NCBI RefSeq assembly: GCF_000214665.1
Contig: NC_015572.1
Coordinates: forward strand, 1,178,001 to 1,242,000
From: Methylomonas methanica MC09
Lineage (GTDB): Bacteria > Pseudomonadota > Gammaproteobacteria > Methylococcales > Methylomonadaceae
Direction: 5' to 3'
DNA: 64,000 nucleotides
Below, in pieces: positions 51,321 to 62,400 of the stretch. The position numbers were made by a program, and so were the translations under genes. Below the pieces are notes generated by a model, which was given only the letters and a program-made list of their open reading frames with translations, was not told the origin of the DNA and made no database searches. Every line of letters starts with the position of its first letter. The stretch's first letter is position 1.

Positions 51321-52844
51321 ATGCATCAATACATCGAAAAAATATTACGGGCCAAAGTCTACGACGTGGCGGAAGAAACGCCGCTGGATTTCGCCCCCGG
51401 CTTGTCCGAAAGGCTGGAAAATCGGGTTTATTTGAAGCGGGAGGATTTGCAGCCGGTGTTTTCGTTCAAATTGCGCGGCGCTTACAACAAAATGGCAGCC
51501 TTAACCGAAGAGCAGGCCGCGCGGGGCGTGATTGCCGCGTCGGCCGGTAACCATGCCCAAGGTGTGGCGCTGGCGGCGAAAAAGTTGGGTATCAAAGCCT
51601 TGATCGTGATGCCGAAAACCACGCCGGAAATCAAAGTGAAATCCGTTAAGGCCCGTGGCGCCAAAATCGTCCTGCACGGCGATTCATACGACGATGCTTA
51701 TGCGCATGCTCAGGAATTGGTTAACGAGAAAGGGCTCGTGTTTATTCATCCGTATGACGACCCGGAAGTGATTGCCGGCCAGGGTACGGTGGGGATGGAA
51801 ATTCTGCGTCAGCACAACGGCGATATACATGCCATCTTCGTACCGGTGGGCGGCGGCGGTTTGGTGGCCGGAATTGCCGCTTATGTGAAGTTCGTGCGGC
51901 CGGAGATCAGAATCATTGCCGTGGAACCGGACGACGCGGATTGTTTGAATCAGGCCTTAAAAGCCCAAAAACGGGTCCAACTGGCGCAAGTGGGTCTGTT
52001 CGCCGACGGCGTGGCGGTCAAGCAAATCGGCGCGGAGCCGTTCCGCATCGCCAGGCAGCATGTGGATGAAGTGATAACCGTCAGTACCGACGAGATTTGC
52101 GCGGCCATCAAAGACATCTTCGACGACACCCGCTCGGTAGCGGAGCCCGCCGGCGCGCTGGCGGTAGCCGGCCTGAAAAAATATGTCGAGCAATACGCCT
52201 TACATCGGCAAACCCTGATCGCAATCGACAGCGGCGCCAATATCAATTTCGACCGTTTGCGTTATGTGGCCGAACGTACATTGGTGGGCGAGCATAGGGA
52301 AATTTTGCTGGCGGTGGCGATTCCGGAAGAACCCGGCAGTTTTTTGAAGTTCTGTAAAAAACTGGGTAAACGCAGCGTGACCGAATTCAATTACCGCTAT
52401 TTCGATGTCGGCATGGCGCAGGTGTTTGTCGGCATCACCAGCAGCGGTTTGGAAGGCGACCGGGAACAATTGATCGAACATTTGCGAGCCGACGGTTTTT
52501 TTGTGACCGATATGACCTTTAACGAACTGGCCAAGGATCATATCCGCCACATGGTCGGCGGACACGGCCCCGTTGATTTGAACGAAAGCGTATACAGCGT
52601 GGAGTTTCCGGAACGGCCCGGCGCCTTGCTGAAATTTTTGCAATCGTTGGGCAGTCAATGGAACATCAGTCTGTTCCATTACCGCAATCACGGCGCGGCG
52701 TTCGGCAAGGTGTTGATCGGCTTGCAAATGGCCGACGCGGAATGTTCGGCATTCGAGCAATGCCTGCATGCGTTGGGTTTTGCGTTTGAACAAGAAACCG
52801 GCAACCCCGCGTACCGTCTGTTTGCGGGCGGCAGCGTCGGATAA
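51321..52844 (+). CDS. ilvA: Threonine ammonia-lyase, biosynthetic
   Basis: A 507-residue PLP enzyme that makes 2-oxobutanoate from threonine for isoleucine synthesis. The PLP Lys is in FSFKLRGAYNKM (~55), the phosphate-binding glycine loop is VGGGGLVAGI and ASAGNHAQGVA lies between. The C-terminal part (~330-500) contains two ACT-like regulatory domains (EEPGSFLKFCKKLG and ERPGALLKFLQSLG), as in the long, isoleucine-feedback-sensitive form. ATG at 51321 matches family length; the frame is open earlier. Confidence 0.96.
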   Translation: MHQYIEKILRAKVYDVAEETPLDFAPGLSERLENRVYLKREDLQPVFSFKLRGAYNKMAALTEEQAARGVIAASAGNHAQGVALAAKKLGIKALIVMPKTTPEIKVKSVKARGAKIVLHGDSYDDAYAHAQELVNEKGLVFIHPYDDPEVIAGQGTVGMEILRQHNGDIHAIFVPVGGGGLVAGIAAYVKFVRPEIRIIAVEPDDADCLNQALKAQKRVQLAQVGLFADGVAVKQIGAEPFRIARQHVDEVITVSTDEICAAIKDIFDDTRSVAEPAGALAVAGLKKYVEQYALHRQTLIAIDSGANINFDRLRYVAERTLVGEHREILLAVAIPEEPGSFLKFCKKLGKRSVTEFNYRYFDVGMAQVFVGITSSGLEGDREQLIEHLRADGFFVTDMTFNELAKDHIRHMVGGHGPVDLNESVYSVEFPERPGALLKFLQSLGSQWNISLFHYRNHGAAFGKVLIGLQMADAECSAFEQCLHALGFAFEQETGNPAYRLFAGGSVG

Positions 52845-53231
52845 TTGCGGTTCCGACCGGCAGGTTGTTTCAGCCGAATTGTATTCCACGCATTCGCGGC
52901 CGTCGTTCCGGCGGCGATCGTCGGAGCCGCGGACAGCGAAGCGAATCCGGACGCCGGGAGGGTTCGAAGCTTACCGTCTTTCCGGATTCAGCATTCCGGG
53001 CGGGCAACAATCAACTGGGTTGCGGCCGCACACGCTATAAATCAAGATTGCCGTTGCCGGAGGAAGGGGGCGTCGCCGACAGAGTGCGATGAGTGTAACA
53101 AACCTAATATCCGTATTGAAATACTGCGTGTCTTTCCAGTGCTACCCGGATAAACTGCCGCTATACCGGGCGATGTCTCAGAACGAGTTCGCCGCGACTA
53201 TATTTCAATGCGCTACGGCGGGTTATTGCCT
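52845..53231. other. Non-coding spacer between ilvA and the sensor cluster
   Basis: About 390 bp with several short open frames but none with a ribosome site or recognisable product. It must contain the 3' end of ilvA transcription and a promoter for the sensor cluster; no clear terminator or promoter boxes are visible. Confidence 0.4.
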
Positions 53232-54182
53232 ATGGCAGTCCGATACTGTTCTATATTGTTATGTGTACTGACTCTGGGTTGTAGTGACCCCGAGCCGCCG
53301 CCTTTGCGCGTTGGTGTCAATCCGTGGGTGGGTTACGACCCTCTGGTATTGTCTCGGGAGCTGAAGTTGGTGGATACGACGCAACTGCAGATTGTTGAGT
53401 TGATGTCCAATACCGAGAGCATCCGAGCCCTGCGTAACGGTTTGCTGGATGCCGCCGCCTTAACGATGGACGAAGCGTTGCGTCTGGCCGACGAAGGCGT
53501 TGCCGTGAAAATAATAGCCTTGCTCGATTCCTCCAACGGCGCCGATGCGGTAATGGTTCGCGCAGGAATTCATGATCTAGCGGACTTGAAAGGCAAACGC
53601 ATCGCCTTGGAAAAATCCGCTTTAGGCGCCTTAATGTTGGATCGGTTTTTACAAGCCGCCGGTTTACGCCAAGAGGAGGTGGAAACCCTGAATGTCGAAG
53701 CGGCGGAACACGTCAACGTGTTGGAGAATGGGCGTGCCGATGCCGTTGTCACCTTCGAACCGATGAAAAGCCGCTTGGCCGCAAAGGGTTTTCACAATCT
53801 ATTCGATAGCAGCCGGATACCGGGCGAAATTGTCGATACCCTGGTTGTGCGTGAGGGCACCGAACCCAGTCGTGAAGTTGTTTTGATACAAGCTTGGCAA
53901 CTCGGTCTGCGGCAGTTGCAAGCGGACCCGCAAAAAGCCGCGTCCCTACTCGCGCCCAGTGTAGAGCTTTCCAGCGCGGAATATTTGGCTACATTGCGGG
54001 GCGTGCACTTTATTTCTTTACGGGAAAGCGTCGCCAAGTTAGACCGGTCCGGGGCCGGTTTGATGCGCGATGCGGACGCTTTGACCCATCAGTTGCGACG
54101 GTTGGGTTTGTTGCATCGCGAACCCGAGTGGGGTGCGCTTTTGGACAATCGAGCCGCGCGCTTGGTATCGGAGCAGCCATGA
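53232..54182 (+). CDS. NMT1/SsuA-like periplasmic binding lipoprotein (no cognate transporter)
   Basis: A 316-residue lipoprotein: the signal segment ends in the lipobox LTLGC (lipidated Cys near 17). The mature protein has the NMT1/ThiY/SsuA-type binding fold: LRVGVNPWVGYDPL, DAAALTMDEAL, LKGKRIALEKSALGA and GRADAVVTFEPM. Relatives bind sulphonates, taurine, nitrate or thiamine precursors. No permease or ATPase is nearby; instead it overlaps the next gene, a membrane PAS protein, by 4 bp (ATGA). It is therefore likely to act as a ligand-binding input for signalling. Confidence 0.82.
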   Translation: MAVRYCSILLCVLTLGCSDPEPPPLRVGVNPWVGYDPLVLSRELKLVDTTQLQIVELMSNTESIRALRNGLLDAAALTMDEALRLADEGVAVKIIALLDSSNGADAVMVRAGIHDLADLKGKRIALEKSALGALMLDRFLQAAGLRQEEVETLNVEAAEHVNVLENGRADAVVTFEPMKSRLAAKGFHNLFDSSRIPGEIVDTLVVREGTEPSREVVLIQAWQLGLRQLQADPQKAASLLAPSVELSSAEYLATLRGVHFISLRESVAKLDRSGAGLMRDADALTHQLRRLGLLHREPEWGALLDNRAARLVSEQP

Positions 54183-55879
54183 ACTGGAAACCCTTATTCG
54201 CCTTCCCCGTAAGGCTTTTAGTGCCCTTACTGTTTGCTTTGGTGGCTCTGTTGGCAATCGGAGTCAATTACCAATTGCAGGTCAGGCAATATACCGAGGC
54301 CATTCGGTTTAGCGAACAAAAGCGGTTACGGGAACATCTGGGTATCGAACAGGGGCGATTGGAGCGAGAATGGGGCGTGGGAAATATTTTGCAGGTGCGG
54401 CGATTGGTTTCCAGTTTGCCGTTGCTGGGCGGGATAACCCACGCCTGGCTGGTCGATAACGCAGGGAACGTTGTGGCGGCGTTGTCGCGGACCGATATCG
54501 GGCAACCGCTGGCAAAGGTATTGGCAAAACAATCTCCAGGTTTACGCAATACTATCGGCAAAGAAAACTCCGTATGGCACCCCGAGATACATATTCATGC
54601 CATTGAAGGCGAGCAGGCGTTCCTGGGCGAAGTCGGCGTTCAGCCGGACCTGTTTTTGTTGGTACGGCTGGATTTGCGGTCCGCTTTATCCGAGCAGTTG
54701 GCCCTGGGGTGTCGCCATTTGGTTTATCAGGCTGGCCTGATTGTTTTATTGACAATTTTGCTTGGCTGCCTATTGCACGTCTTATGGTTTAGGCGTGCCG
54801 CGCACCTTACCGCTGTGGCTATCGCCATGGGCAAGGGCGATTTCGAACTGCGCACCGAGATGGAAGGCCGCGACGAATTGGCCACCATTGGCGCGGCACT
54901 GGACAGTCTGGCGGTCAATCAGCAACGCTATCAGGCGGAATTGCGCCAGCTGGTGAGTAAACTGGAGACGATCGCCAATGCGTCGCCGGTGTTGTTCTGG
55001 ACTTCCAGGCCGGATAAAGGCGGTAAGTGGTTTAATCGGCGTTGGCTGGAATACACCGGGCGCAGTATGGAACAGGAGCAAGGCGCCGGTTGGCTGGAAA
55101 GTATCCATCCGGGCGATATCGATAACTTCTGGGCGGCGTACGTCGGTGCCTTCGAACTGCATCAGTCGTTTTCCGTCGAATATCGGCTGCGACATAACGA
55201 CGGCAACTATCGTTGGGTGCTCAATCAGGGTATGCCGCGCTACGATGCCGACGGATATTTCATGGGATACATCGGTTCCTGTCTGGATATTTCCGAGCAA
55301 AAACAACTGAATGAGCGGCTTGCCGCCAACGAGACCCACTATCGAAATTTGTTCGATCATAATCCGGCGCCCATGTTGATATTTGCAAGGGCCGACCTGC
55401 AGCTGCTATCGGTTAACCACGCCTTCGAGGAACATTACGGTTACAGCCTCGAGGAGGCGCTCTCGCTCAAGCTGCCGGATATTTATCCCGAATCCGAACA
55501 AGCAGCTGTGATCGGCTTGGCCACGCAGGACCATGGGTACGGCTCCAGCGGCGAATGGCACCACCGAAAGCGGAGTGGTGAATTTATGGATGTCGAGGTG
55601 CATTCCAATAGTTTGATTTATGCCGATCAAGCCTGCAAGGTAATGGTGGCCGTCGATATTACCGAACGTAAACGCGCGGAAATCATTTTGCAGCAACGGA
55701 ACGAAGAACTGGAACGGTTTAACATTGCGTCAACGGACCGGGAGTTGGCAATGATTGATTTAAAACGGCGGGTCAATGCCTTGTCGGAGAAGTTGGGATT
55801 GCCGCAACCCTACGATTTGAGTTTTGCCAAAGAAATCTCCATTTCGCCTGAAGCAGGACAATCCGATGATTTCCGGTAG
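54179..55879 (+). CDS. Membrane PAS sensor protein without an output domain
   Basis: A 566-residue protein. TM1 (~10-29), periplasmic sensor (~30-180), TM2 (~184-206), a HAMP-like segment (~205-260), PAS1 (~265-380, NASPVLFWTSRPDKGGKWFN), PAS2 (~390-505, LFDHNPAPMLIFARADL) and a coiled-coil tail. No HisKA, GGDEF, EAL or REC follows, and the stop at 55879 is clear. It overlaps the binding lipoprotein gene by 4 bp and the next histidine kinase gene by 14 bp. I read it as a receiver/adaptor that passes a binding-protein signal to the kinase. The open frame extends upstream to 53894, but that part overlaps the lipoprotein. Confidence 0.85.
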   Translation: MNWKPLFAFPVRLLVPLLFALVALLAIGVNYQLQVRQYTEAIRFSEQKRLREHLGIEQGRLEREWGVGNILQVRRLVSSLPLLGGITHAWLVDNAGNVVAALSRTDIGQPLAKVLAKQSPGLRNTIGKENSVWHPEIHIHAIEGEQAFLGEVGVQPDLFLLVRLDLRSALSEQLALGCRHLVYQAGLIVLLTILLGCLLHVLWFRRAAHLTAVAIAMGKGDFELRTEMEGRDELATIGAALDSLAVNQQRYQAELRQLVSKLETIANASPVLFWTSRPDKGGKWFNRRWLEYTGRSMEQEQGAGWLESIHPGDIDNFWAAYVGAFELHQSFSVEYRLRHNDGNYRWVLNQGMPRYDADGYFMGYIGSCLDISEQKQLNERLAANETHYRNLFDHNPAPMLIFARADLQLLSVNHAFEEHYGYSLEEALSLKLPDIYPESEQAAVIGLATQDHGYGSSGEWHHRKRSGEFMDVEVHSNSLIYADQACKVMVAVDITERKRAEIILQQRNEELERFNIASTDRELAMIDLKRRVNALSEKLGLPQPYDLSFAKEISISPEAGQSDDFR

Positions 55880-58871
55880 CCGTCAGCGTTATATCGTTCT
55901 GGCCTGTTTGGCCTATGTGTGTTTGGCGTTGGCTTGGATTTTTCTTTCCGACCAGTGGCTGGCATCGTTTATGGATCTACAGGCTGTGGTTTGGCTGTCA
56001 TCGGCCAAGGGTGGGTTTTTTGTTCTGGTGAGCGGCTTAGGGTTTTACTTTGTCTTGCAAGGCGTGCCCTCCGCGGTTGGGGAGACCACGGATTATTTTT
56101 CGTTATCCGATGTTTTTACGGCACATCGCGCGCCGCACTGGTTGGCGTATCTGATAGCGGTGTTATTAGTCGTCTCGATACAGATTGTGTATGTCCGTAT
56201 CAACACCGTTTTCGATAATGCGCCCTTAATGATTCTGTTCATGTTGCCGGTGATTCTCTCCGCATTGTTCGGCGGCTTGGGACCGGGATTGCTCGCCACT
56301 GTGATGGCGGCCGGCGCCGGCGCTTATAATATGCCGCCGTCAGGACATTTAGTAATCGGAAACCTGGCTAATCTCTTTCATTGGGGCTTGCTGGTTTTTA
56401 ACGGGCTGACGATTAGCTTGATCAGCGAAGCGATGCATGCTTCCCGGAAGAGAGAGATCCGGCGTAGATTGCAGTTGGAAGATGCCTTGCTAGAGCTAAG
56501 TGACAGCGAAGCGCAATTCAGACGCTTATTTCAGGAAGCGCCGGTGGCCATGGCTTTGGTGGACCGGGCCGGGGATATTCCGGCTCAAAATGCGCATTTC
56601 GAGTTGTTGTTCGGTTATTCCAAGTCCGAATTAAAGTGTCTGGCCGATTGGTGGCCCAGAGCCTACCCCGATCCCGTTTATCGAGAGCAGGTAAAGTCGG
56701 AATGGGGTGTCGCGCTAAGAAGATCCGCCAAGAGTACCGGCCAGCCGCAGGGGAGCGAGTACCGGATAGTTTGCAAGGACGGCTCTGAAAGGGTAGTGCA
56801 AATTTATGGTATTTCCTTGCTGGACGGCTTGTTGTTTACCTTTTTGGACGTAACCGAGTCCCGCAAGGCCGAGCAACGCTTGAAATTGTGGGCGGAGTCG
56901 TTCGAGCGGGCGCAAGTGGGCCTGATTATTTCAGATGCGAGGAACAACACCATAAGCTCGGTCAACCCCGCGTTTGCCCAAGAACGGGGTTACAGTTGCG
57001 ATGAGATGATTGGTATGTCCGTATCTCGGCTTTTCCCGTCTGAACGGCAGGATGACATTCGGCATTTATTGCAAGCGTTAAACGAAAAACCTCATGTGGT
57101 CTTCGAATCCGAACACGTGGGTAAAGAGGGGAATCGTTTTCCGGTATTGATCGATATTTCCGTGCTTCGAGATCAGCAACAGCGTCCGCTTAACCGGGTC
57201 GCTTTTGTGATCGACTTGACCGAGCGTAAGCGGGCGGAACAGGCATTATCAGCGGCGCAAGCGCACAGCAGCAACCAGCAGGCGAGAGCCAGACTGGCTA
57301 TTCTTAACCAAATGCAGGACGCCAATGTTGCACGATTGCGCGCTGAAACCGCCTTGGCGGCGTTGAAGGAGAGCGAGTCCCGCATCAAGCTTTTTATCGA
57401 CTATGCGCCGGCGTCTTTGGCGATGTTGGATCGCGATATGCGGTACTTGGCCTGCAGTCGCCGCTGGCTGGACGATTATCAGTTGGGCGACCGGGAGTTA
57501 TTCGGCTTAAGCCATTACGATGTTTTTCCCGATATAAACGAAAACTGGAAAACTATTTATAGCCGAGGCATGGCGGGAGAAATCGTCCGCGCGGACGAGG
57601 ATCGTTTCATACGGCGGGACGGTCAGGAGAGATGGCTGTGTTGGGAAATTAGGCCTTGGTATCTTGACACCGGGGCGGTGGGCGGTATTGTTATATTTTC
57701 AGAAGACGTTACTGCGCGGCTCATGGCTAAACAAGCATTACGGAATAGCGAAGCCCGGATGCGCGTGTTAATCGGTACGATTCCCGACTTGATCTGCCTG
57801 AAGGATTTGCAGGGTGTTTATTTGCTGTGTAATTCGGCCTTGAGGCGCTTGATGGGCAAAGGCGAAGCCGAGATTGTCGGCCGCACCGATTACGACCTAT
57901 TTGATGCCGAACAGGCGGATTTTTTTCGCGGCAACGACCTGCGCGCGCTGGAAGCCGGCGGGCCGGTTATCAACGAAGAATGGCTGACATTCGCCGAAGA
58001 CGGTTATCGCGGCTTATTTCAAACCGTGAAAACTCCGGTAACAAATGACAGTGGCGAAGTGCTTGGCATACTTGCCATCGCGCGCGACATCACCTTATTG
58101 CGGCAAGCGGAAGAGAAGCTGCGTATTGTCAACGCTAATCTGGAAGAGCGGGTGGCCGAACGTACCTCGGAGCTCGAAGTACTTAACCAGTCGCTCGAAA
58201 GCTTTGTTTATTCCGTTTCTCATGATTTGAAGGCACCGTTACGGGGAATAGAAGGCTATAGTCAGCTGCTCAAGGAAGATTATGGTCAAGCACTGGATGA
58301 CGACGGGCGGTTTTTTGTGGCGAATATTCGTAGCGGTGTGGAACGCATGGGGGAATTGATCGACGATCTGTTGGCCTATTCCCGGATGGAACGCCGCAAA
58401 CTGGACAGTCTGAAGTTGGATTTGGCGGTTGTGGTGGAGCAGGCTTTGAAAGAAAAAGCCGAGGAAATTACCGCGAATGGAGTGGAAATCCTGACCGATT
58501 TGTCGTCGGTATGGGTTCAGGCGGACATAAACGGGTTGAGTCTGGTGATGCGCAATTTGTTGGAAAATGCACTCAAATTCAGCGCGAAGTCCCAGCCGCC
58601 GCGTGTGGAAATCGCTTTCCGCCTAACGGACGACCAGGTGATTGTGTTAATTGCCGATAATGGCATCGGGTTCGATATGATGTACCATGACCGAATATTC
58701 GAAATTTTTCAGCGCCTGCATCGATTGGAGGATTATCCCGGTACCGGTATCGGTTTGGCCTTGGTCAAAAAAGCCATGCAACGGATGGGTGGTGAGGTTT
58801 GGGCGGAAAGCGAACCGGGACAAGGCGCGCGCTTTTTTTTACAATTGCCTGTCGCCAAACTGGCGGAATGA
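55866..58871 (+). CDS. Multi-PAS sensor histidine kinase
   Basis: A 1001-residue kinase. N-terminal hydrophobic segments (~8-27, 40-62 and a DUF4118/KdpD-type cluster ~98-190), then about four PAS domains (~210-770: FQEAPVAMALVD, SFERAQVGLIIS, FIDYAPASLAMLD, LIGTIPDLICLKD), a short coiled coil, HisKA with His785 in SVSHDLKAPLRGIEGY and HATPase_c (NLLENALKFSA, ADNGIGFDM, GTGIGLALVKK). The SHDLKAPLRGIEGYSQLL block resembles phytochrome-type kinases that signal to single-domain response regulators; such a regulator is the next gene. Start at 55866 overlaps the preceding gene by 14 bp. Confidence 0.9.
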   Translation: MISGSRQRYIVLACLAYVCLALAWIFLSDQWLASFMDLQAVVWLSSAKGGFFVLVSGLGFYFVLQGVPSAVGETTDYFSLSDVFTAHRAPHWLAYLIAVLLVVSIQIVYVRINTVFDNAPLMILFMLPVILSALFGGLGPGLLATVMAAGAGAYNMPPSGHLVIGNLANLFHWGLLVFNGLTISLISEAMHASRKREIRRRLQLEDALLELSDSEAQFRRLFQEAPVAMALVDRAGDIPAQNAHFELLFGYSKSELKCLADWWPRAYPDPVYREQVKSEWGVALRRSAKSTGQPQGSEYRIVCKDGSERVVQIYGISLLDGLLFTFLDVTESRKAEQRLKLWAESFERAQVGLIISDARNNTISSVNPAFAQERGYSCDEMIGMSVSRLFPSERQDDIRHLLQALNEKPHVVFESEHVGKEGNRFPVLIDISVLRDQQQRPLNRVAFVIDLTERKRAEQALSAAQAHSSNQQARARLAILNQMQDANVARLRAETALAALKESESRIKLFIDYAPASLAMLDRDMRYLACSRRWLDDYQLGDRELFGLSHYDVFPDINENWKTIYSRGMAGEIVRADEDRFIRRDGQERWLCWEIRPWYLDTGAVGGIVIFSEDVTARLMAKQALRNSEARMRVLIGTIPDLICLKDLQGVYLLCNSALRRLMGKGEAEIVGRTDYDLFDAEQADFFRGNDLRALEAGGPVINEEWLTFAEDGYRGLFQTVKTPVTNDSGEVLGILAIARDITLLRQAEEKLRIVNANLEERVAERTSELEVLNQSLESFVYSVSHDLKAPLRGIEGYSQLLKEDYGQALDDDGRFFVANIRSGVERMGELIDDLLAYSRMERRKLDSLKLDLAVVVEQALKEKAEEITANGVEILTDLSSVWVQADINGLSLVMRNLLENALKFSAKSQPPRVEIAFRLTDDQVIVLIADNGIGFDMMYHDRIFEIFQRLHRLEDYPGTGIGLALVKKAMQRMGGEVWAESEPGQGARFFLQLPVAKLAE

Positions 58872-58942
58872 TTCCGCAACCGACTGCTTGACTTAACGTA
58901 AGCGATAAATCATCCCTTTTTTTATCGGAACCTCTCGCGTAT

Positions 58943-59368
58943 ATGAATGCCTACCCGCCTATTCTGCTTGTCGAAGATAACCCCGTCGATGTCGATTTAA
59001 CCTTACGAGCTTTCAAACGGCGCAAATTAGCGAATGAAGTATTGGTGGCTCGCGACGGCGAAGAAGCGTTGGCCTGGGTTCCGCGTTGGGAATCGGGCGA
59101 GGAGCGGCCTGCCGTTATTTTGCTGGATTTAAAAATGCCGCGGGTGGACGGCCTTACTGTACTGCGTGAACTAAAATCGCATCCTTTATTGCAGTGTATT
59201 CCGGTGGTGATTCTGACTACTTCCAAGGAAGATAAGGATGTGTTGGCGGCCTACGAATTAGGCGCGAATTCCTACATTGTTAAACCGGTAGAGTTTGATA
59301 AATTTATGGATGTCGCGCAACAAATCGAACTGTATTGGTGCGTGTTTAATGAAAAGCCGCGCTTATAA
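58943..59368 (+). CDS. Single-domain response regulator (Rcp1-like)
   Basis: A 141-residue REC domain. Acidic pair in LLVEDNPVD, phosphoacceptor Asp in VILLDLKMPRVDG, Thr in ILTTSKED and Lys in YIVKPVEF. It ends without an output domain, like the Rcp1/CheY-type partners of phytochrome-like kinases. It lies 71 bp after the histidine kinase and 80 bp before the GGDEF-EAL gene, which itself begins with two REC domains, so a relay between the three is likely. Confidence 0.93.
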   Translation: MNAYPPILLVEDNPVDVDLTLRAFKRRKLANEVLVARDGEEALAWVPRWESGEERPAVILLDLKMPRVDGLTVLRELKSHPLLQCIPVVILTTSKEDKDVLAAYELGANSYIVKPVEFDKFMDVAQQIELYWCVFNEKPRL

Positions 59369-59448
59369 GGATACCGGCATCTGTTGTCAGCCCGCATGTT
59401 CTTTCAATTGATTTTCAGCCCCGGCTAACATTCCTTCATCGATACGCC

Positions 59449-62400
59449 ATGAATTCGCCTGCCTTGAAAGTGTTGTATATCGAAGACTCGGCCAGCGATG
59501 CGGATTTAACCCGGCGCGCGTTACAAAAAACGTCCCCCTATATTGAGTTGGATATTGCCGTCAGCCTGGCGGAAGGCATGACCAAGCTTTCCGAAGCGAA
59601 GCGTTACGATCTTCTATTGTCGGATCTGGCATTACCGGATGGCAATGGGCTGGATGCCTTGGCGTATATACGCGACAAGCAATTGCCGATGCCTGTCGTC
59701 ATTCTCACCGGTTCGGGCGATCAGGAAGCGGCTATTGCCGCTCTTAAAGCCGGCGCCGACGATTACCTGGTCAAGCGCGACGGTTATTTACGCAAACTGC
59801 CCGCCGCGCTCGAGCTGGCCATTACGCGTTTTCGGGAAAACACCGATCGTAATCATCGGATACTCCGAGTGCTGCAAGTCGAACACAACACGTTCGATAT
59901 CGATTTGACTGGTCGGCATTTAGCGCAGCACGCCCCGCATATTCGACTTACCCAAGTTTCCACGGCCCAGGAGGCGCTGCGCTTGTTGGATGGGGCGGTG
60001 GATTTCGATGCCCTGTTGACCGATTATCGCTTGCCCGGCATGGATGGTCTGGAATTGACCAAAATTTTGAGGCGCGAGCGCGATTTGGATATGGCGATCG
60101 TATTGGTTTCCGGGCAAGGCAGTGAAGATGTGGCCGCGCGAGCCTTGCATTTGGGGGTGGACGATTACTTGATCAAACACGAGGGTTATCTCTATGAGTT
60201 GCCGGCAACGTTGCAAAAAGTCGTCCATCAAGTCGAATTGAATCGCGAACGAGTCGTATTGAAGCAAACCGCCAAACGCTTGTCCCGGGTTTTGGCCGCC
60301 AGCCCGACCATTCTCTATAATCTGCGCTTTTTCAAGCAAAATTGGGTGACGACCTGGGTTAGCGACAATATTTTACGCCAGTTGGGTTATACCCCTGAAC
60401 AAGCCATGCAGCCGGGTTGGTGGCTGGACCATATACACCCCGATGATCAGGTTGACGTAGCTGAAAATAGGTCGATGCAAGTAGATCACTTGATACACGA
60501 ATACCGGTTTCGTCATGCGGATGGACATTGGGTCTGGATTCGCGACGAGCTTAGACAAATCCGGGATAGTCAGGGTCAGCCAATTGAAATCGTCGGCGCT
60601 TGGCAAGATATCCGCGAACAGAAGCGCACTGAAGCCGTGCGGTTTGCGCGTCAATCGGCTTTGGACAGAATTGTCGCCAATCAGCCGCTACCATTGATTC
60701 TGGATGATATTGCCCGGAGGGTTGAGGCCATATATCCGGACATGCGAGTGTCCATTTTACTAATCGATACCCTGACCGGCAGGCTGACTCACGGTGCCGC
60801 GCCCAGTCTGCCGGATTTTTACAATCAAGCGGTGGAACAGCTGGAGCCCGCAATTGGCAGGGGATCTTGCGGAACGGCCGCCAAGCTGGGCGAACCGGTT
60901 ATCGTTGCCGATATCGAGCAGCATCCTTACTGGGCCGACTATCTGGATTTGGCGCGGCGGGCGGGGCTGGGGGCCTGTTGGTCCGTACCTTTTAAGGATG
61001 AGGCCGGGCGGGTTTTGGGCACGTTCGGAATTTACCATAAAACCAAGCGCGAACCTACTCCCGAGCAGTTGGAGTTGATAGACGAATTTACCCGCATTAC
61101 CGCGTTGGCGGTACAAAAAGTACGCGCCACGGATATTCTACGCCAAGCCGCCGCGGTCTTCGACTCGACACGGGAAGGTATATTGATTACCGATCTTAAG
61201 CCTCGTATCGTGGCTGTTAATCGGGCTTATACCGACATTACCGGCTATAGCGAAACCGATGCGCTAGGTAAAAACCCCAGTTGTTTAAAATCCGGACGGC
61301 ACGATAAGGTATTTTTCCAAGAGCTGTGGACCAAGCTATCCGGCACCGGGCATTGGCAAGGCGAAATTTGGAACCGCCGAAAAAACGGTGAATTTTATCC
61401 GCAATGGTTGACAATCAATACCGTCTATAACGAGTCCGGTTCGCCTTGCCGCTATGTTGGGGTATTCAGCGATATCTCGCAGATTAAGGAATCCGAAGCG
61501 CGTCTGGAGCGATTGGCGCATTTCGATCCGTTGACTAATCTGCCTAATCGGTTGCTGGCGCAATCGCGTCTGCGGCATGCCGTTGAGCACGCGGGACGGC
61601 ATGGGCATAGAGTGGCGGTGCTTTATCTGGATTTGGACAGGTTTAAAACAGTCAATGATAGTTTGGGGCACCCCAGTGGCGATGAATTATTGAGTCTATT
61701 GGCCGGGCGGCTAAGTAAGCGCTTGAGAGACGAAGATACCTTGGCCCGCCTGGGAGGCGATGAATTTTTACTGGTCTTGGAATGCATAGAGGCGCCCGAA
61801 GTTGCCGCTACGGTAGCGCAATCCCTGATCGACTTGCTGCTGCCACCTTTCGATTTGTCCAGCGGGCAGGAAATTTATCTGGGTGTGAGTATCGGTATCA
61901 GTCTTTATCCGGACGATGCCGGCGATGTCACCGAATTGATACAACATGCCGACATGGCCATGTATCTGGCCAAACAAGAGGGACGCAATACTTACCGCTT
62001 CCATACCCCAGCGCTGAGTAGAGCGGCCAGCGAACGCTTGAGTTTGGAAACATGTTTACGCCGGGCTCTGACCGAGCACGAGTTTGTGTTGCATTATCAA
62101 ATGTTGATAGACGCACGTACCGAGGCAGTAATCGGAGTCGAAGCGCTGGTACGCTGGCAACCTGCGGGCAAAGCCTTGGTGCCGCCGGGCATATTCATTC
62201 CCATTGCCGAGGAAACCGGGCTCATCGTCCCGTTGGGCGAATGGGTGCTGAGTACCGCCTGTAAACAAGGCAAGGCCTGGATGGATGCCGGCATACCGGC
62301 CCTGATAATGGCGGTCAATTTGTCGGTGCGTCAGTTTCAGTCGGTCGATGTGGTGGAGTTGGTGCGCCGAGTATTGGCGGATAGCGGCTTTCCGGCCGAC

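Noticed and set aside
52768..53271. Several overlapping 60-100 residue frames after ilvA
   Set aside because: None has a ribosome site, hydrophobic pattern or recognisable motif, and they overlap each other in different frames.
53894..54178. Upstream extension of the PAS membrane protein
   Set aside because: It lies inside the binding lipoprotein gene; the ATG at 54179 gives a proper membrane N-terminus and ATGA overlap.
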